The notes under the pieces were generated by a model. The model saw nothing but the letters and a program-made list of their open reading frames with translations, was not told where the DNA came from and ran no database searches. Below are positions 1 to 9,745 of a stretch of DNA of 64,000 bases, piece after piece (the stretch's first letter is position 1; the number at the start of each line of letters is the position of its first letter). This DNA is from Eremophila alpestris peregrina. Lineage: Eukaryota > Chordata > Aves > Passeriformes > Alaudidae. Location of the stretch: NCBI GenBank assembly GCA_009792885.1, contig WMCF01000113.1:252825-316824 (forward strand). Direction: 5' to 3'. Made by a program: the position numbers and the translations under genes.

Positions 1-1549
1 TCCAGAAATGCTACCTGTGTGAGGAAATGCACGGACCACATTATGTCTGACAGCAAATCTCAGTAAATTATTTTATCATGGAGACAGGAATGTTTTAGTG
101 GCATAACAGATGACAGTAAGGAAGACCATGACCTTCAAGCTAAAACTTGCCCCCTAACCATTCGTTTAAGCTGGGAATTGTAAAAGATGTTCTTAACCCA
201 CAACACCGTTGGCTATGCTGTACCTATTCCACAGGAAATCCAAAATACTACTCCCTAATCCTTCAGGAGCATAACAGTAAACCAGGCCCACAAGCTGACT
301 TCAGGCAGCAAACTTCCACGTGCTGAAATGCAGCAAAAAAAAACCATCAGAGATGCAGAAACATGCAGAGTCCCAGAGCAACAAACGAAATTATCTGGGA
401 AGAGACTCTGGTACCAGGTATTGTACAACCTTTGTATTTATGTCCTTAAATTTTCCCTATCACACATCCTGTTACTAATTGCTGAGGCACAGTGTGTGCT
501 GTGATAGCTATTCTGTGTTGCAATGTTTTAGATGAGTGGTGTGATCTGGCTTTCAACCACAGGCTCTGTTTTCAACTAAATGAATAAATTAAGAAATCAG
601 TAAGACACATGTATCAACAAGAGCAGGCTTTTGCATTTACTTTGTACAGTCTCCCAAACATCTTCTATCCAATGACTGAAGCATTTCAATGCGTACAAGA
701 ACATCTACAGACAAAAGAGGGAGATTTATAAGCATTACCTTGTCACTGCAATCCTCTGTCAGGCTTACTGTGCCAGCTATGCAAACAGCAAAGGAGCTGC
801 TAAGAGGGACTCAAAAGGATATGCAATTTATGAAACCACTTATTGTATGTGCAACAGGTTTTATCAAACATTGAAGGGTTTTACCTAAGCTTTTGTGCTC
901 AACCATGCTATTCTAGAAAAAGGATTCTAGAAATCCTCACTTCTCAAGTAGCATAGTAGAAGAGACACGTCTTCAAAAGACAGGTTCTACAGTTTACACA
1001 AAGTATTTCCAATGAGCATGCTAGTAGATGGATCTTTCAGAGCTTACATGGGAACATAGCTCTTATGCAAGGCATTGTGTCCTATTAAGATGACTTTACA
1101 GCAAGTGGCCGAACTTTAACACTCCTGGTAGCACTTCACCACTGCCCTGTAAAATGAAGTGCTCTGTCATTCTTCATGGCTATGGAAAACTGTCACAAGC
1201 TTCTGAAGAGACCCATGATATCTAAAAAGATGAAATATTTACAAATGTTATCTTTATCAAGTGGTTTTATTCTGAATGCACTCAGGATGTCCACATGTAT
1301 TAAGAGCAATAATTTGACCTTTTAATCAAGTCCCTTATAAATCCAAGCAAGGCCCGCATACTTTGGGGTCATTAATGCTGCAGTAGTCAATGTACCAGCC
1401 AAAATCTCATTTCCCTGAGAGTAAAGGATTCAAGTCTAATTAAATATTTTCGTAACATGAACTAAATTCCAACAGGGCAAAGGCATCTTCCACTCCACAA
1501 GACCTACATTCCTTAATACTCCACGCACTAAAACTGAGCAAACAATACA
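1..1549. other. Intergenic stretch, no gene seen
   Basis: This AT-rich stretch lies beyond the poly(A) signal of the minus-strand candidate gene at 1568-1573. I see no long reading frame with protein-like composition and no recognisable repeat. The 61-codon frame at 689-874 has no splice or promoter support and looks like chance. Confidence 0.5.
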
Positions 1550-1567
1550 CAGTAAAAAGATATAAAC

Positions 1568-1573
1568 TTTATT
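1568..1573 (-). terminator. Poly(A) signal (AATAAA, minus strand)
   Basis: On the minus strand the sequence reads CTTCAATAAAGTTTATATC. A T-rich then TGTGTATTGTTTG stretch follows about 20-35 bases downstream (plus positions near 1530-1555). A canonical hexamer followed by a GU-rich downstream element is the usual layout of a vertebrate cleavage site, so cleavage would fall near 1550. It lies about 285 bases past the TAA stop of the candidate coding segment at 1856-2312, a reasonable 3' UTR length. The hexamer and downstream element are seen; use of the site is inferred. Confidence 0.5.
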
Positions 1574-1855
1574 GAAGGTCTGTATTTTATGAGTATTCAT
1601 TTCCCAAGTTCAGCCCAACTAACTGCATGGAATTGAGTTTCATCGAGACTTCAAAACCTGTAAAACATTAACCTCTGTAGACCTACCAGGTAGGGTAGTC
1701 AAAACAAATCAAAAGACATTCTTGATGCATTTTAATAACCCAAATAAAAGCCAACAGAACAAGAACAGCCAGTCCTTTTGTCCTGTTTTGCACTGGGTAT
1801 CTCAAACAGGACATTTCAAGATTCCTATGATTTGTAACACTTCACAAAGTGAGGA

Positions 1856-2312
1856 TTAGCAAAGCCAAGCCCTCACACATTGCTCCAAAACCTGCATGCC
1901 TTCCACCGAGGGCAATCCGACTCTGTGTGCCGGTGGCTCAGATTTCTCCGCATTGGCGCTCTCCATTATGCAGCTCTGCTCCTTGCTGCCCATGGTTATC
2001 CCACCCCCCACACCTTGGAAAGGCACTGCTGACTGCACACAGCCAAGAGCCATCTGTTTGCAAGTGAGACACACGTATTCCTGGTGGAGAGATTTGTCTG
2101 CTCCATCCAACACAGTGTGAGAACCCCTCCGGACAAATTTCGCGTTTTCCTTCACCACTACAGGGAGCTCACGCAACTGAGCTTGAACATTCAAGCCCCT
2201 TGACAAAGCTCCCCGCAGACCTTCCCTCCAAGTACCTGAAACCTTAAGTTCCTCGACCTGCTGCAGCCATTTTGCACCAGGAAGAACCAGAAATATTGCT
2301 GTGACATCAGGG
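1856..2312 (-). CDS. Candidate terminal coding exon, unrecognised protein C-terminus
   Basis: I do not recognise this protein. On the minus strand an open frame runs to a TAA stop at 1856-1858. It is entered through a good 3' splice site (TTCTCTCTGTTCATACCCCCAG, AG at 2313-2314) that leaves the first base as the third position of a codon, so about 151 residues are encoded here. Codon choice looks like a real gene: few rare codons and several CpGs kept in a CpG-poor region. Visible features are a hydrophobic start (PDVTAIFLVLPGAKWLQQ), a CLTC pair about two-thirds of the way along that could be half of a metal-binding site, and a charged tail. The frame stays open without ATG before the splice site to 2497, but composition there is less protein-like. 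The poly(A) signal at 1568 fits a terminal exon ending near 1550. An internal GT at 2243-2248 could give an alternative form. The alternative reading is a non-coding transcript with a chance frame. Confidence 0.35.
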
Positions 2313-3757
2313 CTGGGGGTATGAACAGAGAGAAGCCAACAGGTTATTCCACACTTCCAGGGCTGGTGAAGATGTTTTTTACTGGCCCTGCTCCTGCTGT
2401 GTGACCACCGTGGCCTGAAGATACCAAGAACAGAATAAATCACCACAGGACTAAGTGCTGAAAATGAAAGGAAACTTTCTACCTGCAGAGACAACAAGGC
2501 TTAAGTGCCACAGCAGCTGATGGAAATAAAGATGCCCCCATTAAAGTGTCAAAGCTGCCCCTCAAGTCCTTGCTCTCACACTGGCATCAAAAGACAGGCT
2601 GAAATAGTGGCTGAATGAAGTGCTAAAAACATGGAAAAAGGAAAAAAAGACCAAACCTGACTCTGATTTTCAACACTTTAATTAATGATGGGATCTCCTC
2701 TGATGAAATGACCCACTGAAGAAAGGGCTGGAAGAAATTGCAGTGTACTCTGTTGCGAGCATAATTTGTTGGTGCCTGTAGTTATATGCTACTATCACCC
2801 AAGCATGAATTTTGCCTTATGAACAAGCCTTGGGACCTGAAACAGCATTAGTTTTAAACTTAAACCCATTTTACTGGGATTTTCACTTAACTTCAATAAT
2901 TTTTGGGGGGACGCTTTGCCTTTCACTCCAGCTGGCTTCAGCTTGGTACAAGCTCTCCCTGGTCACACCATCACATGACACCCAGAAGCACTCAATGAAT
3001 TTCTTTGTTCCGTTTCTGACTTCACCCTATAGCAAATAAGCACATTTTAACAAGCCACACAAATACAATCACAAAGGAGACTATCACAGGTTTGTTTCAG
3101 CAATGGGAAATACAACTTGGAATAAAGTAAAAAAACACTTCGTTTCATCCTGTTTTGTTCTTATTCAGCTCAATTAAAATAACTGCAGCAACACCACATG
3201 TGCCAAAAGCATTTAGCTTATTCAGTCTGTTAATTAATAGGTTCTGTTTTGAAGTTTACAGGTCAGTTTTCCTCAAATTTAGTTATCCGTTGCTGTCACG
3301 TTTGTATTTTGAGTGCCTGCTTTGAACTACTTCCTAGTATAAGCTGGGCCTAGAGTAAGGGTAAAAGTTGTGCAACAGCTTTCCTGTATAGTTTACTCCT
3401 GAGATTCTGATTTTAAGAGCAAGACCACATCACTTACCAGAGCTCCAGGGGACAGAAATCAACCTAGGAATCGCCTAAAAGGTGCAAAATACACTTCAGT
3501 TAGGGTTTGAGGGGTTTTTTTTTGGTAGCTGCATAGAAATTTTTAAATACACATAAGCTTCCTACAAATTTCTAGCATCAATAGTTGATTAAGACTAGAG
3601 CATAATTCAAGAAAGGAACGCTCTAAAGACAGGGTTTGTAGACTTTCAAAGACAGCCTGAAACTTGAGTACAATCTGTTAATTCACAAATATTAGGGAAA
3701 GAGAAAATATATCCAAAGGTTCCAAGGGTCAAGACAAAGTTGGTTCTCATCTCCAAG

Positions 3758-3776
3758 ACTACAATTCCCAGAATGA
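3758..3776 (+). promoter_or_regulatory. ZNF143/THAP11 (SBS)-like motif
   Basis: The sequence ACTACAATTCCCAGAATG at 3758-3775 matches the core of the well-known vertebrate ZNF143/THAP11 element (ACTACAATTCCCAGMATGC) base for base, except that the C expected after ATG is A. Such sites are bound by the zinc-finger factor ZNF143 with THAP11/HCF-1 and are mostly found at CpG promoters and loop anchors. Here it stands about 4.3 kb from the CpG island, inside the presumed intron of the minus-strand gene. The match is seen; binding is inferred. Confidence 0.5.
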
Positions 3777-5180
3777 TCTGGGTATAAAACCAACACAAAT
3801 GAACAGCAACCTATCCAGGCACACCCCAAGTGGTTCTACACATGCACATGTCTGCTCCTACCCACCAAAATGGACCTTGCCAGGTATGCCTCCACTTCTG
3901 GAAAGCAACTAAAACTTTTTCAACATGAACACTAAATGGTAATAAATACCTGATGGGGGTTTAAAACAGAAATAACTTAATAGCCTACATCTGTAATTAC
4001 TTCATTTGTAAGCAGTTTAAGGCAAGATTCATTGTCTAATAAAAGCATAGTCTGAGATTCAATTATTTGGAATTCTCCATTCCTCAAGTGTACTTCCATA
4101 AATATAAAGCTAATTGATAAACGAGCAAAATAATTACCCCAGTGTCACAAAGCACAGTAATTAATGATTTATCATTAGGAATTGTTAAAGAAATATGCCA
4201 GCTTTACTCCTATATTTTGCACACTCAGATCTGTCTTTCAAGATTCTCAACTTGAAAAAATAAATTCAGAAAATCATCAACTGTCCTCGGGCATGTTTCC
4301 ACGTAAGTCCTCACAAGATTGACACCAACAGCTCCCATTTTCTTTTAGCCCCACGAATTATGGCTGCCCCAAGCACCAGACTGGCCTATGCAGACATGTT
4401 ACTGAAATACATGTGGAATTTTCCATTTTGCACTGCTGGGAAGCAAAATGTGTGGAGACAAGAACTCACACAAGCATTTTAAGCTTGATTACTGATGATC
4501 AAGTTTTGCTCCCAGGGACCAAACAACCAGACACATTACCAGACACCCCTCAAAGCTCAGTTTCAGGAAATAATGTTCTTCTAAGGACCAGCAAGGCTTA
4601 GTCAGAGGCATAGTTCTCCAACAAAGCCTTGCTGGCATTTACGATGCATTGATGTACAGGTTTTAATTGAACTACAGTGACTTTGGACCATGCCAAACCC
4701 AGCTCTCCAGCAGCAGCAACCTTCTAGCCAAGAATACTCCTGAGAAGGATACTGCTACAAGGATCCACCTCAGCACACCACACTGTTAAAAAGAGCTATT
4801 TTTAAGCTGATATTTGCATTATGATAAATTGGCAGAAGCGGCTTCCGAAGCAAACCTACAAAAAAACCATTTAGCTCCTTGCAAGCAGCACTTATGCTCT
4901 CTGACAACTATCCCATTTTAAAAATCCCTAGCACTCAGAAACCTGCAGCAGATACTACATGAAGCACTACCACAGCTGCTGGGGCTGGTCACGGCAGTGG
5001 GCTCTGCTGCCACACTTCCCACCTCACAAGAAAGCTGTGCATCTTGTGTTGAAAGCAGTACCCCGGGCAGAACTCCTGCTCCTCAAGCAGGTTTCAGTCA
5101 GAGAGATGTTCCTTTCACCTCATTTGCAGTGTCAGCCAGAAAACACCTCACTTTGCAGTGTCAAACAGACCTCACTTTAC

Positions 5181-5237
5181 CTCAAATATGAGTATTTCAC
5201 AGTTGAAACATTAAATTGGGACGATAACAATGATATC
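5181..5237 (-). CDS. Candidate internal exon, 57 nt, in phase with 1856-2312
   Basis: On the minus strand the segment is preceded by a strong acceptor (GCTCTCAGCTTTACTTTCAG) and followed by the donor GAG|GTAAAG. Only one frame is open. It starts with one leftover base and ends with two, so it joins in frame to the terminal segment at 2312 and would read ...KYSYL-S-PDVTAIF... across the junction. I do not recognise the peptide. Both splice signals and the open frame are seen. That it is used as an exon is inferred, and signals this good also occur by chance in long introns. Confidence 0.25.
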
Positions 5238-6082
5238 CTGAAAGTAAAGCTGAGAGCAAGTAAGAACACATGAGTACTGGCCATGTGTTTTTTTTGAGGT
5301 CTTCTGTTTCTCTTTTTGTTTGCTTTGTGCTAGGTTTTTCATGATTTTTTTTTAAGCTAGTACTTAATTTTTGTTGAAAGTTTTTGCAACACCTTTTAAA
5401 ACGCCTATTTCATTAATTGGTGCTCTTGGCATTGAAGCATTTTATTCATATGACTTAAGTCAAATAACTTTCAAATTGGATGGGGGCTGCAGAAAAAACC
5501 GAAAATGAATCAAATACAAAATACGTAACTGCATTTTAATCTAAAATCCTGGATGTCTAAATTTAATGTTTGGAGTTTTGGTTACATTTATGCACTCCAC
5601 CTTCAGGTAGAACAAATAACTTTTTCCAGACTGGTGGTAAAAATAAATTTACCTAATGGAATATAGTCTTGAATTAACAAACTTAGAAGGTCCTCCAACT
5701 TCTAAATTCACTGTTACCTCCCTCTAAATACACTAAGACACAGCCTTAATATTTCAGGTTTTTTAAAGCATGCTGTTTCTGCAGGGCACCAAGGCTCGCT
5801 TCCAGCTCAGAATCAGAAGCTGACTCAAGACTTCCCATTAACTCTCCCTTTAGTTACTGAGTAAGAAGGGAAAATAGTCTTAAGTTGCTTATTTTTTGTG
5901 AAGCTGAACCATCCATTCATAGGAGGAAAAAACAGCACAGAGCACAGAAGAAAGCTATGCTTGTTCCCCCACACAAATAAAATTATGGGCATGACAACTG
6001 TGCTACTTAAGAGAAATGGCCATAACAAACCAGTTTATATCCACAGTTTAGACTACAGATCATTTAAATGCTTATTTCTTAC

Positions 6083-6105
6083 AAGGAATACCAGGACCTC
6101 ACACC
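6083..6105 (-). other. Candidate micro-exon, 23 nt (weak)
   Basis: On the minus strand the acceptor is ATGTTAAAATCTCAG and the donor is CTT|GTAAGA. The frame that ends with two leftover bases is open and would link 6602-6645 to 5181-5237. The pyrimidine tract is poor and the exon is very short, so this link is the weakest of the proposed chain. Confidence 0.1.
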
Positions 6106-6601
6106 CTGAGATTTTAACATACATACATCCAAGTGTCATAAAAGATAAAAAATAATTCATCCAAAGGTTGAAGAAACCTTTTGTCACAAGTCTTGGAAAC
6201 TGCCTCCCAGCAAAGCTCTCATGAGGGAAGGACAGAGAATTCCATTAAATCCTTCCAGTGTATTTTACTTCCTGGAAAACAGGGAGAAGAGCCCTCTACA
6301 ATACCTATTCACAAACACTTGGAGCTGGATCAGAAGGACAGTTTTCAGCCCAGAGATAGTTTCTGAAACAACAATAAGAGGTCAATCCAAGCCGAAATTT
6401 TTCTGAGGACTAGAAATACCAACAAAGGAGCTGAATGATGTCAAGTGCTTCTCATGTATCAGCATTTCTCAAACACAGTTCTGTTCTCTTCACAAATATG
6501 ACTTTGTAACAAACAAACAGAAGAAATAATATTTGTTTAAAGTCCAGAGCTGAAGAAAAAAGTCATTTCATTTGCTAAGCATCTCCCAAATTTGATCTCA
6601 C

Positions 6602-6645
6602 CACAAACAACTCAATAGGCTTTAATATCGCAGTGGGATTTCTCT
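6602..6645 (-). other. Candidate internal exon, 44 nt (RNPTAILKPIELFV)
   Basis: On the minus strand the acceptor is CTTGTCTTTTACTTATAAG and the donor is GTG|GTGAGA. One frame is open and encodes RNPTAILKPIELFV, starting with two leftover bases and ending on a codon boundary. I do not recognise the peptide. It may belong to the same minus-strand gene as 5181-5237 and 1856-2312, but the frame only carries through if the micro-exon at 6083-6105 is real. Confidence 0.15.
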
Positions 6646-7099
6646 CTTATAAGTAAAAGACAAGGGACTTGACCAATAAGAAATAAAGCCAGGTAAATTC
6701 CTGTACTGTTCTGAAGGGAGCAACCTGGCTCAAACAGCCATGTGGACAAAAAGCACTTTAAAAAGCCCAAAGTGGAAAACAGAAGGGAAAGTAGGCTTGG
6801 GCAATAAACACTCAGCTGTTTAAGTCACAACTAAAGTATCTCACGTTCAAGCACATCAATTAGAAATTAATCAAGTCAGGACAGACACTGTTATGGTTTT
6901 AATTATTGCAGAACACTTTCCAAGCAGTAGAAAGAGTATTCCAGCAAATCACATGCTCTGTGGACGTCTCAACAAGTACAGAGAAGGCCATACACAAAAC
7001 TATGCCAAGCAAGGCACAAGAGCTCGTAGCCATGCACCAAGCTGAAATTGCCACCAGCTCAACCCACCAAAACCAACCCACTGCTTCCTTAGCACTTAC

Positions 7100-7169
7100 T
7101 CAGCAAGTCACTTCCCTCCCATCCACTCACACGGGCACAGAAAGGACTCAGAGCTCAGGTGGCATCACC
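7100..7169 (-). other. Candidate non-coding exon, 70 nt
   Basis: On the minus strand a very good acceptor (GCATCCTTCTTCTGTGCAG) precedes this segment and a consensus donor (CTGA|GTAAGTG) follows. All three frames contain a stop, so it would be 5' UTR or lncRNA sequence. It includes a short upstream-type frame, ATG to TGA in seven codons. The two splice sites together are among the strongest in the first 8 kb. Confidence 0.25.
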
Positions 7170-8480
7170 CTGCACAGAAGAAGGATGCAGGATCACTTCA
7201 GATGTCCTCTCCCCCAGCCCTGGTTAATCCCATGGGTTTCTCTGCTCAAATCCTGCTTTAGAATGACCCAACTGTTTAGAAGCACCCTAAGAAAATAAAA
7301 CCTACTGTTCACAAAACATGACATGATTCTCACCTCCGAGTCTCAATATTTAACAGACACATCACAAAACAAATATTTTCTCTTCCTAGGTTCCATAAAG
7401 AGCTTCTGTTAACAGTAAACATGCAAAAAAAAGGGGGAAAAAATCACAAGTATTTTGTGCTAAATACTAATTTCCCTGTATTTCAACTGAAATATTTTCA
7501 CAACAGCATGAAAGCTGTCTCAGAGCACAAGACTCCAGCACAATCTGGTTGGTCTTTTGGAAAAGAAAAGCCACTGCAGCATCCAGTGTTCGGCCTGGAT
7601 CAATGACTGAAACAAAGGAACAAAAACAAGGAAACGTGAAGCAAAGGTTAATTGCACACTATGTAGTGTCGGTGCTTTAATACTAGCTCAGCTAAAAATC
7701 TAAGTGACCTTGTGCCATAATTGCTTGGAAAAGCAGGCAGGCAGCTTCAGGCTGGAAACGTTAACTGAGAAAATGTTAGCAATAAAAGTTTGAAAGTAAG
7801 TAACATCATGTGAATTATTCCCAAAATTAAGTCACTTGGTCGTAACATGAAAAAACAAATCAAAAATATTAATTTCAAGGTGTTTGCTTTAGGGGAGGAG
7901 ACCTTCAAGGATGCCTACTACTAGAGTTGCTCCCTGCCGTCCATCCCCAGGGGAACTCTGATGAACATGCAAAACGGGCTGCGCAATTCCCAATAATTCC
8001 CTGTTGTTCCACGGCCAGGGCTCGAACGAGCAGGTACACAGTAAGACACAAGATGCCACCTGAGACCCGCTTAAACACCGCGACTTCAGCGATGTGTCGC
8101 CCGAAAAGTTCACGCTTGACCGTGTTCCTCCTTTTTGAGCCCAGCCGGGAGGCGCAGCAGCAATTACGCAACGCTGTTCCTTCTGAGGCGGTGGGGATGG
8201 AAACTCGGGGACTATCCAGGGAGGGCACTACACCCCTGGCGCTCTGGGAGCCATCCCAGGTCTACCACGTCCCTCACACCACCGTCCCCAAGCTGGCAGC
8301 CGGGTGGCAACTCGGAAAGGGGGGCTCTCCGCCCAAACACCGCGGAGACACCACCGCGGGGCGGCTGTCGGCGACAGCCCCTCACGGCGGCACCGAGCAG
8401 TTAACGGGGACCCGCCGAACCGAGCCAGAAGGCGGGAAGCGCCGATTCCCGCGTCCCCCCCCGCTCCCGCCCTCAGCGCC

Positions 8481-8510
8481 CCGCGCGCGGGAAGCACCCC
8501 GCGCGCGCGC
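8481..8510. repeat. Alternating CG runs
   Basis: A ten-base palindrome CCGCGCGCGG (8481-8490) is followed ten bases later by five GC repeats (8501-8510). Alternating CG of this kind is prone to form Z-DNA in active promoters. It is seen directly; any role is inferred. Confidence 0.6.
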
Positions 8511-8927
8511 CTCCCCCTCAGAGCTGCGGAGCCGCCGCTGAGGGACCCCGCGGGCGGGCGGGTGCCCACCGAGCCTTCCTGCTCCCTATTCCCTCACGGC
8601 GCTCAAACTTCCTCAAGGAGCAGCGCCGGCACCTGCCGGGCTTCCCCCCACACGCCGCTGCGGCGCCGGACGACGACCACGCCACAGCCCGGTGGCCTCG
8701 ACCCACAGGTACCGTGCGCGCCACCCCGGGCCCCTCCCGTCTTCCCGCCCGAGCGCCCCTCACGAAAAAGGCGGGAAAGGACGTGTCCTTCTGACGCCCC
8801 TCAGGACATGGCGCTCCTCCGCACCCCTCAGCACTCTCCTCAGGTCACACCGTCCCCTCGCCCGGAGACACCGCATCGACGCGGCTCCCCTGCGGCTCCT
8901 TCTCTCCGCTCTCACGCCACGCCACAG

Positions 8928-9052
8928 CTTTTCCCCTCAGCTCCTCGGTTCTCACCCCCACTTCCAAGGGCGCTTCCCCTCAGCCCTCCGGCCCTCATCC
9001 CCCTTCCACAGCTCTTCCCCTCAGCCCCTCGACTCCCGCCCCCCCCCATCTC
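8928..9052 (+). repeat. Degenerate minisatellite, about 3 copies of 40-45 bp
   Basis: Three imperfect copies each begin with CTTCCCCTCAGC or CTTTTCCCCTCAGC (near 8928, 8973 and 9012) and continue with CCTC and a C-rich tail. The strand is strongly pyrimidine-biased, and the repeat lies inside the CpG island. Confidence 0.55.
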
Positions 9053-9684
9053 AATAGCTCTACCTCCTCCCGCTACACCAGACCCTCCGCCGCGGGCACC
9101 CGGGGGCTTCCCCTCGCACTGCGGGAGGGAAGCGGGAGAAGGTAGATGAGGACAAGCAGCGAGGTGGAACGACAGCTCCTCCCCACCCAGACCCTCTGCT
9201 CCCCGCCGCAGCCGGGACCGCCCGGCCCCTCACGGTACCGCCGAGGACCCTCACCGCTCTCCCTTCAGGGCCGCTCCTCCGCGTCGCTGCCTCTGGTAAG
9301 GAGCCGACGACCGCAGCTCCGCTCGGGGCTCTTGTCCTTCAGCCGGGTCCGCCCGGCCCGGGCTGCGGCGCTGCTGCGGCGCCGAGAGCGCCGGGCCCGC
9401 CGGTGCCTCCGCCCGGGCTCTGCTGCACCTGCTGCGGGGCTGGACTGCGCTGCGAGCAGAGGAGGCTCGCTCGCTCCGTCCTCCCTCAACTTCGCATCAC
9501 TCCGGGCTGCCCCCGCTCCGCCCCACCGCATACACCGGCGCTGCCGCTCGCCCCCGCGTCCGGGGAAAGGCTCGCCTACCCTCCCGCCCCATGCACTGCC
9601 CCGCTGCCGGGACGGCGGGCAGGTCCCGGCACAGGGAAGGTCCCCTGTGCCCGCCTCTGGCGGGAGGGATCGGGGCTGCCTCTA

Positions 9685-9692
9685 CCAATCAG
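9685..9692 (+). promoter_or_regulatory. CCAAT box (NF-Y site)
   Basis: CCAATCAG lies at the right edge of the CpG island and reads as ATTGG on the minus strand. NF-Y sites usually lie 60-100 bases upstream of a start, which would suit minus-strand initiation near 9600. The match is exact for the pentamer; function is inferred. Confidence 0.4.
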
Positions 9693-9745
9693 CTCTAGCA
9701 CGGCTGCTTCTCGGTTCCAACCCCGCGCCATAGGCAGGGATACCT

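Larger units (their letters stand above)
2313..8039. other. Presumed introns of the minus-strand candidate gene
   Basis: AT-rich, CpG-poor sequence between the terminal segment and the CpG island. It contains the small candidate exons listed separately, the ZNF143-like motif, another minus-strand splice pair at 3438-3474 (donor CTG|GTAAGTG, acceptor TTTTGCACCTTTTAG) that is out of phase with the terminal exon, and a TAAT-rich patch near 4060-4210. I see no CR1 element here. Confidence 0.4.
8040..9745. promoter_or_regulatory. CpG island promoter, possibly bidirectional
   Basis: GC-rich sequence with very many CpG dinucleotides stands out sharply from the flanks. It holds GC boxes (GGGGCGG at 8358-8364, CCGCCCC at 9518-9524), a CCAAT box (CCAATCAG from 9685) and no obvious TATA box, which is typical of housekeeping or developmental bird promoters. 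A plus-strand donor, CTCTG|GTAAGG, ends a possible exon at 9295. A minus-strand donor, GAGCG|GTGAGG, ends a possible exon at 9255. The minus donor fits first-exon transcription from about 9400-9745 leftward into the candidate gene ending at 1550. Open frames inside, up to 281 codons, are proline/arginine/serine-rich and match nothing I know; they are expected where TA-containing stops are rare. Confidence 0.8.

Noticed and set aside
3438..3474. 37-nt minus-strand segment with excellent splice signals
   Set aside because: Its only open frame does not match the phase of the terminal coding exon, so I left it out of the proposed chain. It could still be an alternative or non-coding exon.
6906..7298. 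130-codon plus-strand frame
   Set aside because: No start or splice context on the plus strand. The same DNA has better splice signals on the minus strand (7100-7169).
8019..8027. GTTCGAGCC on the minus strand, resembling a tRNA T-loop
   Set aside because: The flanks do not form the T-stem and no anticodon or D-arm is present at the right distance.
8304..9149. 281-codon plus-strand frame in the CpG island
   Set aside because: Proline/arginine/serine-rich, overlapped by long frames in other phases and on the other strand, and partly built of a minisatellite. Stops are rare in such GC-rich DNA, so length alone means little.
9146..9733. 195-codon plus-strand frame at the right of the CpG island
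   Set aside because: Same low-stop composition, opposed by open minus-strand frames, and crosses a strong donor site. No family recognised.
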